NCBI GenBank assembly: GCA_963576725.1 | Contig: OY755244.1 | Span: 85,059,121 to 85,123,120 of the forward strand | Length of the DNA stretch: 64,000 nucleotides | Direction: 5' to 3' | DNA from: Azorinus chamasolen | Lineage: Eukaryota > Mollusca > Bivalvia > Cardiida > Solecurtidae | In this document: positions 30,974 through 41,420 of the stretch, in pieces | How the letters are laid out: each line of letters starts with the position of its first letter | How positions within the stretch are numbered: the first letter of the stretch is position 1 | Position numbers and translations under genes: made by a program | Notes under the pieces: model-generated | What the model was told of the DNA's origin: nothing | The model's input: only the letters and a program-made list of their open reading frames with translations | The model's database searches: none

Positions 30974-31467
30974 TTAACCCTTTCCCTTATATTAACCCTT
31001 TCCTCCATAAGCTATTTTTAGACCCAACCTCTTTGATTAAATCTACCGAAAAGGAGCATTTACTAGAGAATAGGAAAAGTTAAGAATTGTGTAGTGTTGA
31101 AACCACTGTGATAAATAGAGCATTTGCTCCTATGGAGCAAATGCTCTATTTATCACAATGGTTTCAAAAAGTGACTTTTACAGAGGCGTAGAATGGCGTA
31201 TTTAAGGAGGAAAGGGTTAAACATCTTTTCATGCATTTGCAAACAGAGAAGTCCCATATCAGATGGCTCCTATAGGAGCCGTCTTATCAGGGTCTGCTCT
31301 GTTTGCTCATGATATAATAGAGATATGTATAATGATTCTAGTTTCTGCCATGGCAATTTTTATATAAATTTCTAAGTTCACAATTATGGTATCATAACAA
31401 TTAATCTAACTAATAATCATGATGTCATTATATTTCTTACATGGATACACATGGAGTAAAGGGTTAA
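30974..31467. mobile_element. T1/T2 chimeric MITE split by T3
   Basis: TTAACCCTTTCCCTTATA on the left resumes after the T3 as ACATCTTTTCATGCATTTGC (T1-type), followed by core and a T2 long end, ending GTAAAGGGTTAA. Confidence 0.9.
30992..31220. mobile_element. T3 MITE nested in T1/T2
   Basis: TTAACCCTTTCCTCC to GGAGGAAAGGGTTAA, inserted into the TATAAAC of its host with TTAA on both sides. Palindrome perfect apart from one base and a shorter centre. Confidence 0.97.
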
Positions 31468-31765
31468 TTACAGATAATGCTTCTGTACAGCAATTGTCAG
31501 TGTGATTTCTAATACATAAAATATATGATGACATTATGTACAAGCCATTCTCTGAGAGAGGCAGCTTACATCATGGCAAACAGTGTATAGGCTGATATGA
31601 AAACACATTTTTGATAAGATATCCAGTCCAGTTTTACACTGTATGTTACAGACACTCAACTAGTACTGTAAGACTATCATGAATCTTTCCACTTTTCAAA
31701 ATTCAGCATTCATAGTGTTGATTCTAGTTAGTGACTCCCCTAATTAAGAATATTATCAGGTACCC

Positions 31766-32006
31766 GGGCTATCCCTGTTCAATATTTATGTAAGAAATAA
31801 TGACATGATGAATATTCATTAGCTTAATTTGTTTTGGAAGCACAATGATGTACATAGAATTTGTAAGTATTGGTAGAAACCATAGTGTCAGAGCCATTAT
31901 AATCTCATAAGCAAACAGAGCAGACCCTGATTAGATGGCTCCTATAGAAGCCGTCTGAAGTGTTTTGAAAATAGTGAAAAAGTATTTATATGAAGGAAAG
32001 GGGTTA
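31766..32006. mobile_element. T2 MITE
   Basis: GGCTATCCCTGTTC start (decayed), ATGATGAATATTCATTAG, core GCAAACAGAGCAGACCC; the second arm is mostly deleted; end GGAAAGGGGTTAA. Confidence 0.8.
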
Positions 32007-32087
32007 ATTTGTTATTGTATTGAAAATACCAACTAACAAATTTTATTGGCACGGCACAATGCTGAGAATTAGTTCTGCAACAGATGA

Positions 32088-32160
32088 GCAAACATGTAGA
32101 ATTGTCTGATCAGGGTCTGCTCTGTTTGCAAAGGTGTGCGATTATCAGGTAATGGGTTAA
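32088..32160. mobile_element. MITE core fragment
   Basis: GAGCAAACATGTAG, GTCTGATCAGGGTCTGC, TGTTTGCAAAGG and GTAATGGGTTAA; left half deleted. Confidence 0.6.
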
Positions 32161-32422
32161 GACCTTTCCCTGTTCTATATTCATTCCAAATTTCAATACC
32201 TACTGAATATTTATAGACAAAATAAGTATAATGCAACATAGAAAGTGGAATATTGTAGCCATTTTAGAAAGTACACATGTACTGTATAAAGAAACAGATC
32301 TTTCAAAATCCACTAGCAAACAGAGCAGACCCTCATCAGACGGCTCCTATAGGAGCTGTCTGATCTGGGTCTACTCTTTTTGCAAATGCGTTAAAACTCA
32401 TTTATATGAGGGAAAGGGTTAA
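32157..32422. mobile_element. T1 MITE
   Basis: TTAAGACCTTTCCCTG to ATATGAGGGAAAGGGTTAA, with a small insertion (ACACATGTACTGTATAAAG) before the AAACAGATCT segment. Confidence 0.9.
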
Positions 32423-32696
32423 ACAGAGAATAGTCAGCTCAGGGTTTCACAATAAACAGTTGAACTCACTGCATCTGTTTTACACTCTGTGTCAATATTT
32501 TTAGAATCAATATAGAACTGCTTTCTGTTTTACAGTGCTGTTGGTCAAAGAAGCAGTATTGAGCTATCATACAGGACCTTACTGAACTATGGGGCTAGCC
32601 TTGGCTACCCTGTTGTTCAGCAATGTCCAGAATGATGAGCAGTTTTGAAACACCCACCAGATTTATTATTTATACTTTTTACTGAGTTTCACCGAG

Positions 32697-32939
32697 TTAA
32701 CCCTTTCCCCTGTAAAACATAATAACTTCATGAATATTTAATAGATGATTTTTCAAAATGGCCTTTGTTTTGGTATTGGTATAAGCTGTAGAGGCAGATC
32801 TCTTATAATTTCGTTGGCAAACAGAGCAGACCCTGATCAGATGGATCCTATTATAGGAGCTATCTGGTCTGGGTCTACTCTGTTTGTCATTTAAAATCCT
32901 CTTGCCAGTTTAAGCCTTTCATACTGAATGGCCTCTATA
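32697..32939. mobile_element. T2/T8 chimeric MITE
   Basis: TTAACCCTTTCCCCTG and T2 long end to the core, then the T8 side (TGTCATTTAAAATCCTC, AAGCCTTTCATACTG). No terminal TTAA after it. Confidence 0.75.
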
Positions 32940-33478
32940 GTAGCCTTTCCCTTTTATAAACACTTTTCATGCCTTTGCAAGAGCCATCGGATCAGGGACA
33001 CAGGTGTTCAGCTCATGAAATATGTCTAAAATAATGTCCCTAAATTGAAATTTTGTAAGAATATACGAAATTTCAGCTTTATCTCAAAACGCCCAAAACT
33101 TTATTTTTTCGGCCTCCAAATGTTACAAAACGTCAATTTAGGGACATTTTAACTTATTTTAGACATATTTCATGAGCGAAACACCTGTGATCAGGGTCTG
33201 CTCTGTTTGCTTATGAAATTATATAATTCTAATCCTACAGTATTTTTCTGATTTTTCCGAAATGTCAACTTACTACAGATACCTTTAACCTCTTCCCAGG
33301 CTGTATGCATACAAATATGGCCAAGAATTGTAGCAAACCTAGTAAATCAGATCTTTTTTTGCTACTTAATTCTGTAATCATCATGATAATTTTATCCATG
33401 TGCTACTATAACAATTAATCTACTTAATATTCATGATGTCAAATTTCTCACATGAATATTCATGCAGAAAAGGGTGAA
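32940..33478. mobile_element. T1/T2-type MITE split by an IR element
   Basis: TAGCCTTTCCCTTTTATAAAC to GAGCCATCGGATCAGGG, then the insert, then GATCAGGGTCTGCTCTG and a T2 long end with additional sequence, ending AAAAGGGTGAA. Confidence 0.75.
33000..33188. mobile_element. MITE with ~50-bp inverted ends and 8-10 bp target duplication
   Basis: Left end ACAGGTGTTCAGCTCATG, AAATATGTCTAAAATAA, GTCCCTAAATTG; right end is its inverse with a 7-9 bp difference. The host core reads GATCAGGGAC on the left and GATCAGGGTC on the right, an 8-bp exact (10-bp with one mismatch) duplication. Long inverted ends with 8-10 bp duplications fit hAT or Mutator-type elements; which one is undecided. Confidence 0.8.
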
Positions 33479-33587
33479 GCTAAAAAGGGCAGACCCTGAT
33501 CAGACGGCTCCTACAGGAGCCTTCTGATCTGGGTCTACTCTATTTGCAAAGGCTTGTAAAAGGCGTTTGTAACAGTTAAAAGGTTAA
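33475..33587. mobile_element. T2 MITE, half copy
   Basis: AAAGGGCAGACCCTG, CAGACGGCTCCTACAGGAGC, TTTGCAAAGGC and TAAAAGGTTAA; long end absent. Confidence 0.75.
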
Positions 33588-33636
33588 GTATCAAGTTAAA
33601 CTGCGGTTCTTGTACACAGAATTAGAAATTGATTTC

Positions 33637-33652
33637 ATCTCTCTCTCTCTCT
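33637..33652. repeat. CT dinucleotide tract
   Basis: CTCTCTCTCTCTCT run of about 16 bases. Confidence 0.9.
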
Positions 33653-33886
33653 AATGCATTAAACCTTAGTGAGAGAAGCATAATACAATACATTATCAAT
33701 GACTAAATTGAAAGATCTAAATCCTTGCAAACCCTCGGGGAGAGCAGATTTATAAAAATCCATTTACATTCAGAGACAAAACATTTACACAGCTTAATAA
33801 ACATTTGTTTGCTTTCACTGTGTCAATAGGGACCATTGGTAAAGTGACACGTTCCCAACAAATTTTAATAGAAACCACGGAGATAT

Positions 33887-34045
33887 TTAACCCTTTGAAT
33901 GGGAGGAAACACATGAAATGGCATTTGAAAACAGTGTAGATCCATATTAGAGGACTCCTAGAGGAGCCCCCTGATCATGGTCTGCATTATTTGTCATTCC
34001 AAATCCACTTGCAACATTTAACCATTCTATTGACTGGAGTCTTTT
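33887..34045. mobile_element. T8 MITE, partial
   Basis: TTAACCCTTTGAATGGG, GAAAACAGTGTAGATCC, foldback GGACTCCTAGAGGAGCC, TGTCATTCCAAATCC, TTTAACCATTCTATTG. Ends at a T-run; an inverted T8 piece (CATTCAGTATG, TTTTTGAATGACAAGCAG) follows at about 34107-34180. Confidence 0.7.
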
Positions 34046-34196
34046 TTTTTTTTATCTTTAATCAACTGAGATTTATGATGCTGAGTTGGTCCAACATGTT
34101 TCAATGATGACTCCATTCAGTATGAAAGAGTATAATTTTCAATTTCCAGGAGGATTTTTGAATGACAAGCAGTGCAGACGAAAGTGCAAGTGTGTT

Positions 34197-34424
34197 TTAA
34201 CCCATTACTTCATAGGCTATTTTTTGACACAACCTCTTTGAATGAATCTAACGAAAAGGAGCATTTAACTAGAGAAAAGGAAACTTTTAGGATTGTGTAA
34301 TTTTGAAACCATTGTGATAAATAGAGCATTTCCTACAATAAGAGCAAATGTTCTATTTATCACAATCGTTTAAATGGTGATTTTACAGAAGCATCAAAAG
34401 GCGTCAATATGAGGGAATGGGTAA
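34197..34424. mobile_element. T3 MITE
   Basis: TTAACCCATTACTTC to GAATGGGTAAT. The palindrome has three arm mismatches (TTTCCTACAATAAGAGC). Confidence 0.9.
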
Positions 34425-34472
34425 TACGGTACTCAGTCAAACTGATCCGGTATTTTATTGGTCGTGACCATT

Positions 34473-34535
34473 TCGAGGGCTTGGTGCAAAACTATTCTGT
34501 GAAGGAGTTAGAATAGTTTTGCACCAAGCCCTCGA
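34473..34535. mobile_element. HP2 mini-foldback, shortened
   Basis: TCGAGGGCTTGGTGC to GCACCAAGCCCTCGA. Identical outer arms to the copy at 26036 but the central CTAACTCCTTCAC arm is missing on one side. Confidence 0.85.
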
Positions 34536-34735
34536 TTTACATGATAAATATTCATGTAAGAAAGAGTGATATCATAATTATGTCAGTATTAAATATCACA
34601 TGTTTTATAACGGCATATGTACACAGGATATATTCACCATGGCACAAACTGTAGAATCAAATCTATATTATTTCCTAAGAATGCAAAGACGACCCTGATT
34701 AGATTGCTAGCTCTTATATATGTGCAGAAATTCCA
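34536..34735. mobile_element. T2 MITE, truncated
   Basis: TTTACATGATAAATATTCATG, CACCATGGCACAAACTG, CCTGATTAGATTGC; core mirror and short end lost. HP2 lies at its outer end. Confidence 0.65.
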
Positions 34736-34904
34736 AAGACCCAACTGAGCAAAACAATACTGTGAACTAACATTACCTCATAAAGTTAAAAAATACCTTC
34801 ATCAAGTAATACCCTAGACAAAAGACAAACTAATTTCATTACCGTAGCAATCTTATCTTTATACAATTTGCCTACAGCTCTTTGCGGACATTAACAGCAG
34901 CAAT

Positions 34905-35215
34905 ATTTGTGATTACCATTTGACACAGCAAGGATCCAGAAGAAATACTGAGTTACTTGGCACCTCATCTGGATGCTGTTTGACACTCTGACCAGATGAA
35001 ATACTGAGTTACTTGGCACCTCATCTGGATGCTGTTTGACACTCTGACCAGATGAAATACTGAGTAACTTGGCATCTTGTAACTTGGCATCTCATCTGGA
35101 TGCTGTTTGACACTCTGACCACATTTATGACGAGAAATAAAAGAGCAATAACTTTAACAATATTGCAGCTGACAATAGTTATTGCAGACGACAATTATTT
35201 ATTGCGCAAAGAGTA
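34905..35215. mobile_element. T6 MITE with tandemly repeated core
   Basis: GTGATTACCATTTGACAC, AGGATCCAGAAG, then the core repeated, then CACATTTATGACGAG, TTGCAGACGACAATTATT and GCGCAAAGAGTAA, a T6 TTTGCACGC-type end. Confidence 0.7.
34940..35118. repeat. Tandem repeat (unit about 57 bp) from a T6 core
   Basis: Three copies of GATGAAATACTGAGTTACTTGG, CACCTCATCTGGATGC, TGTTTGACACTCTGACCA. The last copy has a small internal duplication of AACTTGGCATCT. The unit equals one pass through the T6 palindrome. Confidence 0.9.
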
Positions 35216-35231
35216 AATATTTTGCTGCAGT

Positions 35232-35425
35232 GGATGAATCTGTGATCTCGTTTAGAACCAGTCTGAATTCAGACGAGACTCTTTGAAGTCACTCAGCATC
35301 TCATCAGAATCCAAACTGTTTGATAATATCATTATGTTTTTTTTTTAATTTCGTTATTTTTTTAAATTTTGCAGACGCCAAATATTTGCAGACGACAATA
35401 CGTGCAGCTCTATAAAGATTAAAGA
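35232..35425. mobile_element. T6 MITE, diverged
   Basis: GATGAATCTGTGATCTCG, CAGACGAGACTC, CATCTCATCAGAATCC, AAACTGTTTGATAATATC, GCAGACGACAATACG. Both ends lost. Confidence 0.55.
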
Positions 35426-35607
35426 TACTGCAAATGGTTTGTTTTATCCAAGAATTATATTTCCCTGCCACATTTTGTCTTTAACTGCAAATTTGCTTCA
35501 GTTTTCATTTTAATTTGCTTCAGCTTTAATTTTTTATTTTTCTACATTTTTGTTTCAAAACATATAACCAGGGTAACTAACATTTTCTAAACAGATGAGA
35601 CACCCAT

Positions 35608-35811
35608 TTATCCCTTTCCTCCATAAAAATCACCATTGAAACCATTGTGATAAATAGAGCATTTGCTCCTATAGGAGCAAATGCTCTATTTATCATAATG
35701 GTTTCAAACTAATACATTCTAAAATTTTCCTTTTCTCTAATTAATGCTCCTTTTCGGTAGATTTATTCAAAGTGGTTGGATCTAAAAATAGCCTATGAGG
35801 GAATGGGTTAA
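35608..35811. mobile_element. T3 MITE, short flank trimmed
   Basis: TTATCCCTTTCCTCC to GGAATGGGTTAA. Palindrome perfect except one base; about 25 bp of the short flank are missing. Confidence 0.95.
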
Positions 35812-36836
35812 ACAGTGTCTTATCTAGAACCAAACTGTTTAAACCGAGGATCACCAATTCGCCACTGGCAGAGTTAATCATAATATTTTATTATCTTCAA
35901 TTTTCCCAGGAAATAACTTTCCAATTGTTCAAAGGGATTTAGAAGTCAGGAGATTTAGTCTCTCAAATCCTGTATGATTTGTGTGTTCACTTGAATACTG
36001 TACGTTGGTAACTTTCTAAGATTTCTAAAGTACCACTAAGTGTTTCTAAGAACATCCTCTTAATCTAAACTCCATTTACCTCACAAACAATAGCAAAACC
36101 CCATCAGGACTTGAAAGCTCTACCTTGATGTATAACAAATCTTACTGTACCCACCTTTCTTGCATAGTTCTAACTATCTTCTAAAATCCTTGTGTCGATT
36201 GGCTATTAAGAATCTCATATAATCCCAAGTGTTCTCTTGAGTATATTCTATACCTTTTTGTTCACTATAATTATCTATTAGACACTTGTCAGTTCAAGTC
36301 CTCATACCATGCCACTACATTAACAACAGTAATCCATAGTATTTTATCCTTTGTTCACTTTTCACAAATGCCCTGTACAGCATTTATATTCTGTGGATTA
36401 TTCCTCTTTCCACTGCATATACTCCTTGCTATTATTTCCCAATATGAAAGCTACAGATTCTGGTATTCAGAAAATTGGTAGTTGAGTTGAGAAAGTTACT
36501 CTCACACACAGCACACAGCGTTGAGACAGCTGGACTGGGTAAGTTATCCCATGTACGGCTCTAGTCAGACTGCTGCAGTGGTAGGCCGATATTGGCCAAT
36601 ACAGCTATGAACTTGCTCAGCTTCAGTTACCCTGCATCGCTGATATACAAGCGATGTGCTCCCAGCAGAGCTCAAGTATAACACTGAGCTAACCCTTAAT
36701 CTTTTGAACACTCGCTAATTGTCGTCTGCGTAACATGTCGTCTGCATAACATGTCGTCTGCATCACATGTAACATTGAGCTAACCTATAGATGTCGTCTG
36801 CATCAAATATAACATTGAGCTTAAACCCTTATAGAA
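35812..36836. other. Mostly unique, contains a short tandem repeat
   Basis: No gene I can defend. A T6 scrap follows 35812. At 36718-36775 ATGTCGTCTGCATAAC is repeated three times, with a fourth copy near 36790. Confidence 0.5.
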
Positions 36837-37214
36837 TTAACTCTTTACTCCATGAATATTAATGTAAGAAATAAAACCATCACAGATATTAACCTTCTAC
36901 TCCATGAAATACTGACATCATGAATATGAATTAGACTGACTTAGATTAATTTTTACAATGGCTTATGAACACAATCATGAATTTTTGGCTGTCACAGAAA
37001 CTAGATTCATGAATATCAATTAAGATATTTTTTTTTTTTTTAAAACGGCATATAACACGTGAATTTTTTTGTCAAAGCCGAAACTGTAGAATCATATCTT
37101 TATTATACTATAAGCAAACAGAGCAGACCCTGATCAGATGGCTCCTATAGGAGCCATCTGATCTGAGTCTGCTCTGTTTGCAGAGGTGTAGAAAGGCATA
37201 CTGATGGGGTTTAA
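36837..37214. mobile_element. T2 MITE with repeated outer end
   Basis: TTAACTCTTTACTCCATG occurs, then a second start TTAACCTTCTACTCC (36894), then a third partial (TCATGAATATCAATTAAG, 37010) before the core GCAAACAGAGCAGACC (perfect foldback) and GGGGTTTAA. It looks like T2 copies inserted in, or recombined with, each other. Confidence 0.8.
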
Positions 37215-37523
37215 TTAACCACTTCCCTCTGATAGGAGTTTGATCTGACATGAAAGGCAGACATCGGTGTATAATTTTGTGAACTTACTTAATAAACTAC
37301 ATTGGCAAAACACCTAAGTATGCAAAAAAATTACTATTACGACAATCAACTCTATTATAAAATCTAATGTTTATAATGATGTATATATATCAATTTTGGG
37401 CTCTTTAATTTGTCTCAGCAATACATTCAAATTTGGCAAGAAACTTGCAATTGACTTTATAGGCCATGAACTAGTTTTCCCTGCCAGATTTATGTGCCAT
37501 TGAATTTTTAGCAGAAACACAAA

Positions 37524-37781
37524 TTAACCCTGTACTTTATAAATACGCTTTTCCTTGCCTTTAGAAAAAGAGTAGACCCAGATCAGACAACTCCTATAGG
37601 AGCTGTCTGATCAGGGTCTGTTCTGTTTGCTGATGATACGATATAGATCTGATTCTACAGTTTCTGTCATGACAAAAAATATGTCATACAATAATGTGTG
37701 TCCATTTGTTATTATAACAATCTAATTACTATTCATGATGTCATTATTTCTCTCTTGAATATTCATGGAGTAAAGGGTTAA
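37524..37781. mobile_element. T2 MITE
   Basis: TTAACCCTGTACTTTATAAATACGC to GGAGTAAAGGGTTAA with a near-perfect foldback (CAACTCCTATAGGAGC). Confidence 0.93.
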
Positions 37782-37973
37782 ACACCGATAGTCAAATATT
37801 GATATAGAGATACATTAATTTTGTAATTTTATACATTAATTTTGCAATTATAAAATGTTACATTTTATTATCAAATTTAAAGTGGCAATAGTATTATTAT
37901 TTAGCATGCTTGTGTATTTGGTGAATATAATTTATTGAGTTATTTTTGCAACTTTTGACTCTGATGTGTGCCT

Positions 37974-38390
37974 TTAACCTTTTACTCCATGAATATTCAT
38001 GTAAACAAGAGCACCGCAAGCAGGACGTTGCATACCAAAAATGATGAACATGCATACCAAAAATGAAGGTTGTAAATGAAAAATTGAAGAAGTTATGGTC
38101 AATGTTAAGATTTCTGACGATGACGAAAACGACGACGCGGACGCCGGAGTTACGACAATAGCTTGTGATTTCTTCGAAACAGACGAGCTAAAAATGACTA
38201 TGAATCAATAAGAATATTTGTTATAATAGCAGATGGATACAGGAAATTTTGGCCCTGGAAGAAACTGTAGAATCACATATTTGTATTACATTATAAGCAA
38301 ACAGAGCAGATCCTGATCCTACAGGGGCCATCTGGTCTGGATATGCTCCAATTGCATAGGTGTAGAAAATCGTATTGATGGAGCAAGGTC
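37974..38390. mobile_element. T2 MITE split by H1
   Basis: TTAACCTTTTACTCCATG, AATATTCATGTA, then H1, then ATGACTATGAATCAATAAG to GCAAACAGAGCAGATCC and GTATTGATGGAGC. Terminal TTAA missing. Confidence 0.75.
38005..38193. mobile_element. H1 Helentron-like element
   Basis: ACAAGAGCACCGCAAGC to CAGACGAGCTAAAA. Interior (CATACCAAAAATGAAGG, TTATGGTCAATGTTAAG, GACGCCGGAGTTACG) matches 10054-10250 closely; a small CATACCAAAAATGA duplication is unique to this copy. Confidence 0.7.
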
Positions 38391-38637
38391 CATAAAATAA
38401 TAAAAAAAATTGCAAAGTGGCAGCGAGTCATTATTCATCGGTGGTCATTTTTCATTTCACACCAATATTATAATAGATTCTATGAAATGATCTTTGGTTT
38501 GAATACAATGAGATTCATGTGTGTCTGGACTTTCCTTTGTTGGTGGCCGTGTGAATTTGTTATTTTTAGCAATATTAAAACTGCACTGGATAGTAATAAA
38601 ACCCAATTGTTGTAAATCCATAGCTGATACCATAAGC

Positions 38638-38842
38638 TTAACCCTTCTCAGGATGAATCTATCCACTATGATTAATATTAATTGAATCATTCTAAGGGTG
38701 GATGAAATATACCGCGGCAAATAGTGCAGAACCATATGAGACAACTCCTCTAGGCGCTCCTCTAGGAGCCTCTCATATGGGTCTACACTATTTGCAAATG
38801 CAGATACCAGTATGTATGTGCTAACAGCATGAGAAGGGTTAG
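38638..38842. mobile_element. T10 MITE, single copy
   Basis: TTAACCCTTCTCAGG to TGAGAAGGGTTAG; core GCAAATAGTGCAGAACC, CTCCTCTAGGCGC duplicated as CTCCTCTAGGAGC, mirror GGTCTACACTATTTGC. Terminal inverted repeat of about 14 bp. Confidence 0.75.
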
Positions 38843-39204
38843 ATGTGAAAATAAGGTATAAACTGGCAGAAAATTGCTGGATGTGAACTAATTTGATGAT
38901 AACCCTAATTACACCAAGTAAGTATTGGGACAGCCAATCTTCCTTGAACGCCTTCAATGGTTTGTAAAGTTGTTTGGTACCATCTTGATAACTTTGAATT
39001 AGACTGACCAAGTAGCCAATAGAGCTGACCGGTACACCCTGATCTGGCTCTGCATTATTTGCCCAGGTTTGTCTATACTTACAGTAGTCATCATAGTGTT
39101 GTAACTGTACAGCAATGTCAAGAATACTTTAAAGATCTGTAGAAAAAAGGAATATTTATGATATCTTTGTATAATAGCAATGGATAAAGATATATATTCA
39201 AATA

Positions 39205-39409
39205 CAGTAAAACCCCTCTATTGCGACCGGCAAAAAGGGGCATAATTCCCAGTGGCAAAGGCAGGTGGTAGCTTAATGCAGGACAAAATTTATGCAGAAA
39301 GCTCCTATAGGAGCTTTCTGCATAACTTTCATCCAGCATTAAGCAACCACCTACTTATGAAGACAGCCATGTTTGTTCATTAAGTGGTCGCATTAGAGGG
39401 GTTTTACTG
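39205..39409. mobile_element. PG2 pogo/Tigger-like MITE
   Basis: CAGTAAAACCCCTCTATTGC to AGAGGGGTTTTACTG, TA on both sides; foldback AGCTTAATGCAGGAC / ATCCAGCATTAAGC and AGAAAGCTCCTATAGGAGC. Confidence 0.93.
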
Positions 39410-39433
39410 TACTAACATTGTTATTACTCAAAC

Positions 39434-39508
39434 AAACCCTATGTTGTGACCACTCTTTAGAATCGTCTCTCGAGATGATTCTAAAGAGTAGTCACAGCAT
39501 AGGGTTTA
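39434..39508. repeat. HP1 core
   Basis: AAACCCTATGTTGTGACC, TTTAGAATCGTCT, centre CTCGAG, and its mirror. HP1 flanks are not preserved. Confidence 0.8.
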
Positions 39509-39735
39509 GTCAAGCTATTCTAAAAATATTTCAATTCACATATTATTTGCTATGTAAAATATTTTTTCCACAATAACCTATCATGCTACTACTCATTTAA
39601 GAACCCCGTCTCCAAGGTGATTCTAGTGAACAGCAGCAAGATAAGGTATGGCAAATAAACAAGATGTTTTTATTGTTTAGTATGCATCTTGTCTACAATC
39701 AAAATTTGCAACAAATAGAGTCCTGTCAAAAGCTG

Positions 39736-39963
39736 TTAACCCTTTACCGTATAGGCTATTTTTAGATACAACCTCTTTGAATAAATCTACCGAAAAGGAT
39801 CATTACTAGAGAAAAGGAAAATTTTAGAATTTTGTAGTTTGAAACCATTGTGATAAATAGAGCATTTGCTCCTATAGGAGCAAATGCTCTATTTATCACA
39901 ATGTTTTCATAAAGTGACTTCTACAGAGTCGTCAAAAGTCGTTAATATGCGGGAAATGGTTAA
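39736..39963. mobile_element. T3 MITE
   Basis: TTAACCCTTTACCG to GGGAAATGGTTAA. Palindrome perfect apart from one base (AATGTTTTC). Confidence 0.95.
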
Positions 39964-40000
39964 ATACCAAACTTTGAAAGATATTAGCACAGGAGACTTT

Positions 40001-40156
40001 AAAAGCAAGTGATAGCTTAATGCAGGGCAAAAATAATGCAGAAAGATCCTACAGGGAACCCTGCATTACTTTTGTCCTGCATTAGGCTACCACCTGTTTT
40101 AAAATTCGAGAATTATACTTCTTTTGATCAGTCATATTAGTAGAGAAGTTACTGTG
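40001..40156. mobile_element. PG2 MITE, end-truncated
   Basis: AGTGATAGCTTAATGCAGG, AATAATGCAGAAAGATCC, CCTGCATTAGGCTACC, then GTTACTG near the right end; left end lost. Confidence 0.7.
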
Positions 40157-40185
40157 CTTCTTTGACCATCATGTCATCAAACAGT

Positions 40186-40441
40186 TTAACCATTTCCCCG
40201 TTCTATATTTATTCCAAATTTCAATACCTACTGAATATTCATGGACAAAATAGTAATGAAATATGGAAGATGAAACATTGTAGCCATTTTAGAAACTAAA
40301 GAAACAGATCTATCAAATTCCATTAGCAAACAGAGCAGACCCTGATCAGACAGCTCCTCTAGGGGGCCGTCTGATCTTTAGTCTTCTCTGTTTGCAAAAT
40401 TTTAATGTGTGAGAAGGCGTTTATATGAAGGAAAGGGTTAA
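40186..40441. mobile_element. T1 MITE
   Basis: TTAACCATTTCCCCG to ATGAAGGAAAGGGTTAA. Foldback decayed on one arm (GGGGGCCGTCTGATC, TTAGTCTTCTCTG). Confidence 0.9.
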
Positions 40442-40803
40442 ATCCTAATTTAAAAGCTCCAAAATATTAGCAACAGAAATCATAAATGATTAAAACAATA
40501 TAAATACCTACAAGCAGTCTGTGTAAGGCCTCACCCTAAAGAGAATTACTGTATTGTTTATTACTGGTAAAAGCATTTATAGTGGTTAGGTAACCTGATG
40601 TGCGTGTTTGAATATCTATAGCTGGCAACACCAGATGGCTATGTCATTATAAGCTTGCTATTTGTTTCAAAATTATAACTGATCTAAGTGCAAGCTTCTG
40701 AATGAAACTGGTGATCTGGGCCACGTAATAGGCATGATTAATGCTCCTTATAATAGATTTGACTAGGATCTCATGCGAAAGTACACTCTTACCTGATGTA
40801 AGG

Positions 40804-40965
40804 TCAGTGTAACCCCTCTATATAATGAAGATGAATATTCACACAATTTGCAAACAGAATAGACCTAGATCAGACAGTCCCCTGTCTACCCCCTGAATTC
40901 TAGAATAATACATATCTAATTCTAGTTTCTGCTATGGTAAAAAACAACCCATGTATTATTTTTGA
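40804..40965. mobile_element. T2 MITE, decayed
   Basis: GTAACCCCTCTATATAATG, GCAAACAGAATAGACC, TTCTAGTTTCTGCTATGG; most of the mirror and the long end are gone. Confidence 0.5.
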
Positions 40966-41219
40966 ACTACAAAGACTATTTGTTTGGATCCATCATTCTG
41001 TATATACATAACCAGGGCAATACAAATGTATTTGCATTTGGTTTTCATAAGCAACATAAATATTGACCACTGCTGTATAGGATGAAATCATGATTATAAA
41101 ATCATGCAACTTTGAAAAAAAGTCACAGGTCCATGATTGTGATGGAAACAAAATTCATAGAAATGCAGCATTTTTATGAGCTTTCATAAATTTTACATTT
41201 ACATAACATATTATACCTT

Positions 41220-41420
41220 ACCACTTCTTCTCCGCCTGTCTCCCATTCACAAACAGCTTGGATCCATATGAATCTTCAAGAACTTCTCATCATGAATCAC
41301 GCTGACAACTTTGACAGTCAGTCAATGGTTTCTCGCAAGCTTGATCAAATCAGAAATAGCCGCAGTTGAACCAGATCCAAGGTTACGTAGACAATGTGTG
41401 TAACAGCAGGTAAGGGTTAA
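41220..41420. mobile_element. T6 MITE, diverged
   Basis: CACAAACAGCTTGGATCC, CTTCTCATCATGAATC, GACAGTCAGTCAATGG, TGATCAAATCAGAAATAG, end GGTAAGGGTTAA. Confidence 0.7.

Noticed and set aside
33637..33652. CT tract as a splice polypyrimidine tract
   Set aside because: Followed by CTAATGCATTAAACC without a usable AG or an open frame.
36471..36538. Possible 68-bp plus-strand exon ending at a perfect GTAAGT donor
   Set aside because: Short, on the strand opposite to the better exon candidate, and the peptide is unrecognised. Not enough to call.
38457..39011. 184-codon minus-strand open frame
   Set aside because: It crosses the T10 MITE and its palindrome; length arises from read-through of repeat sequence and no domain is visible.
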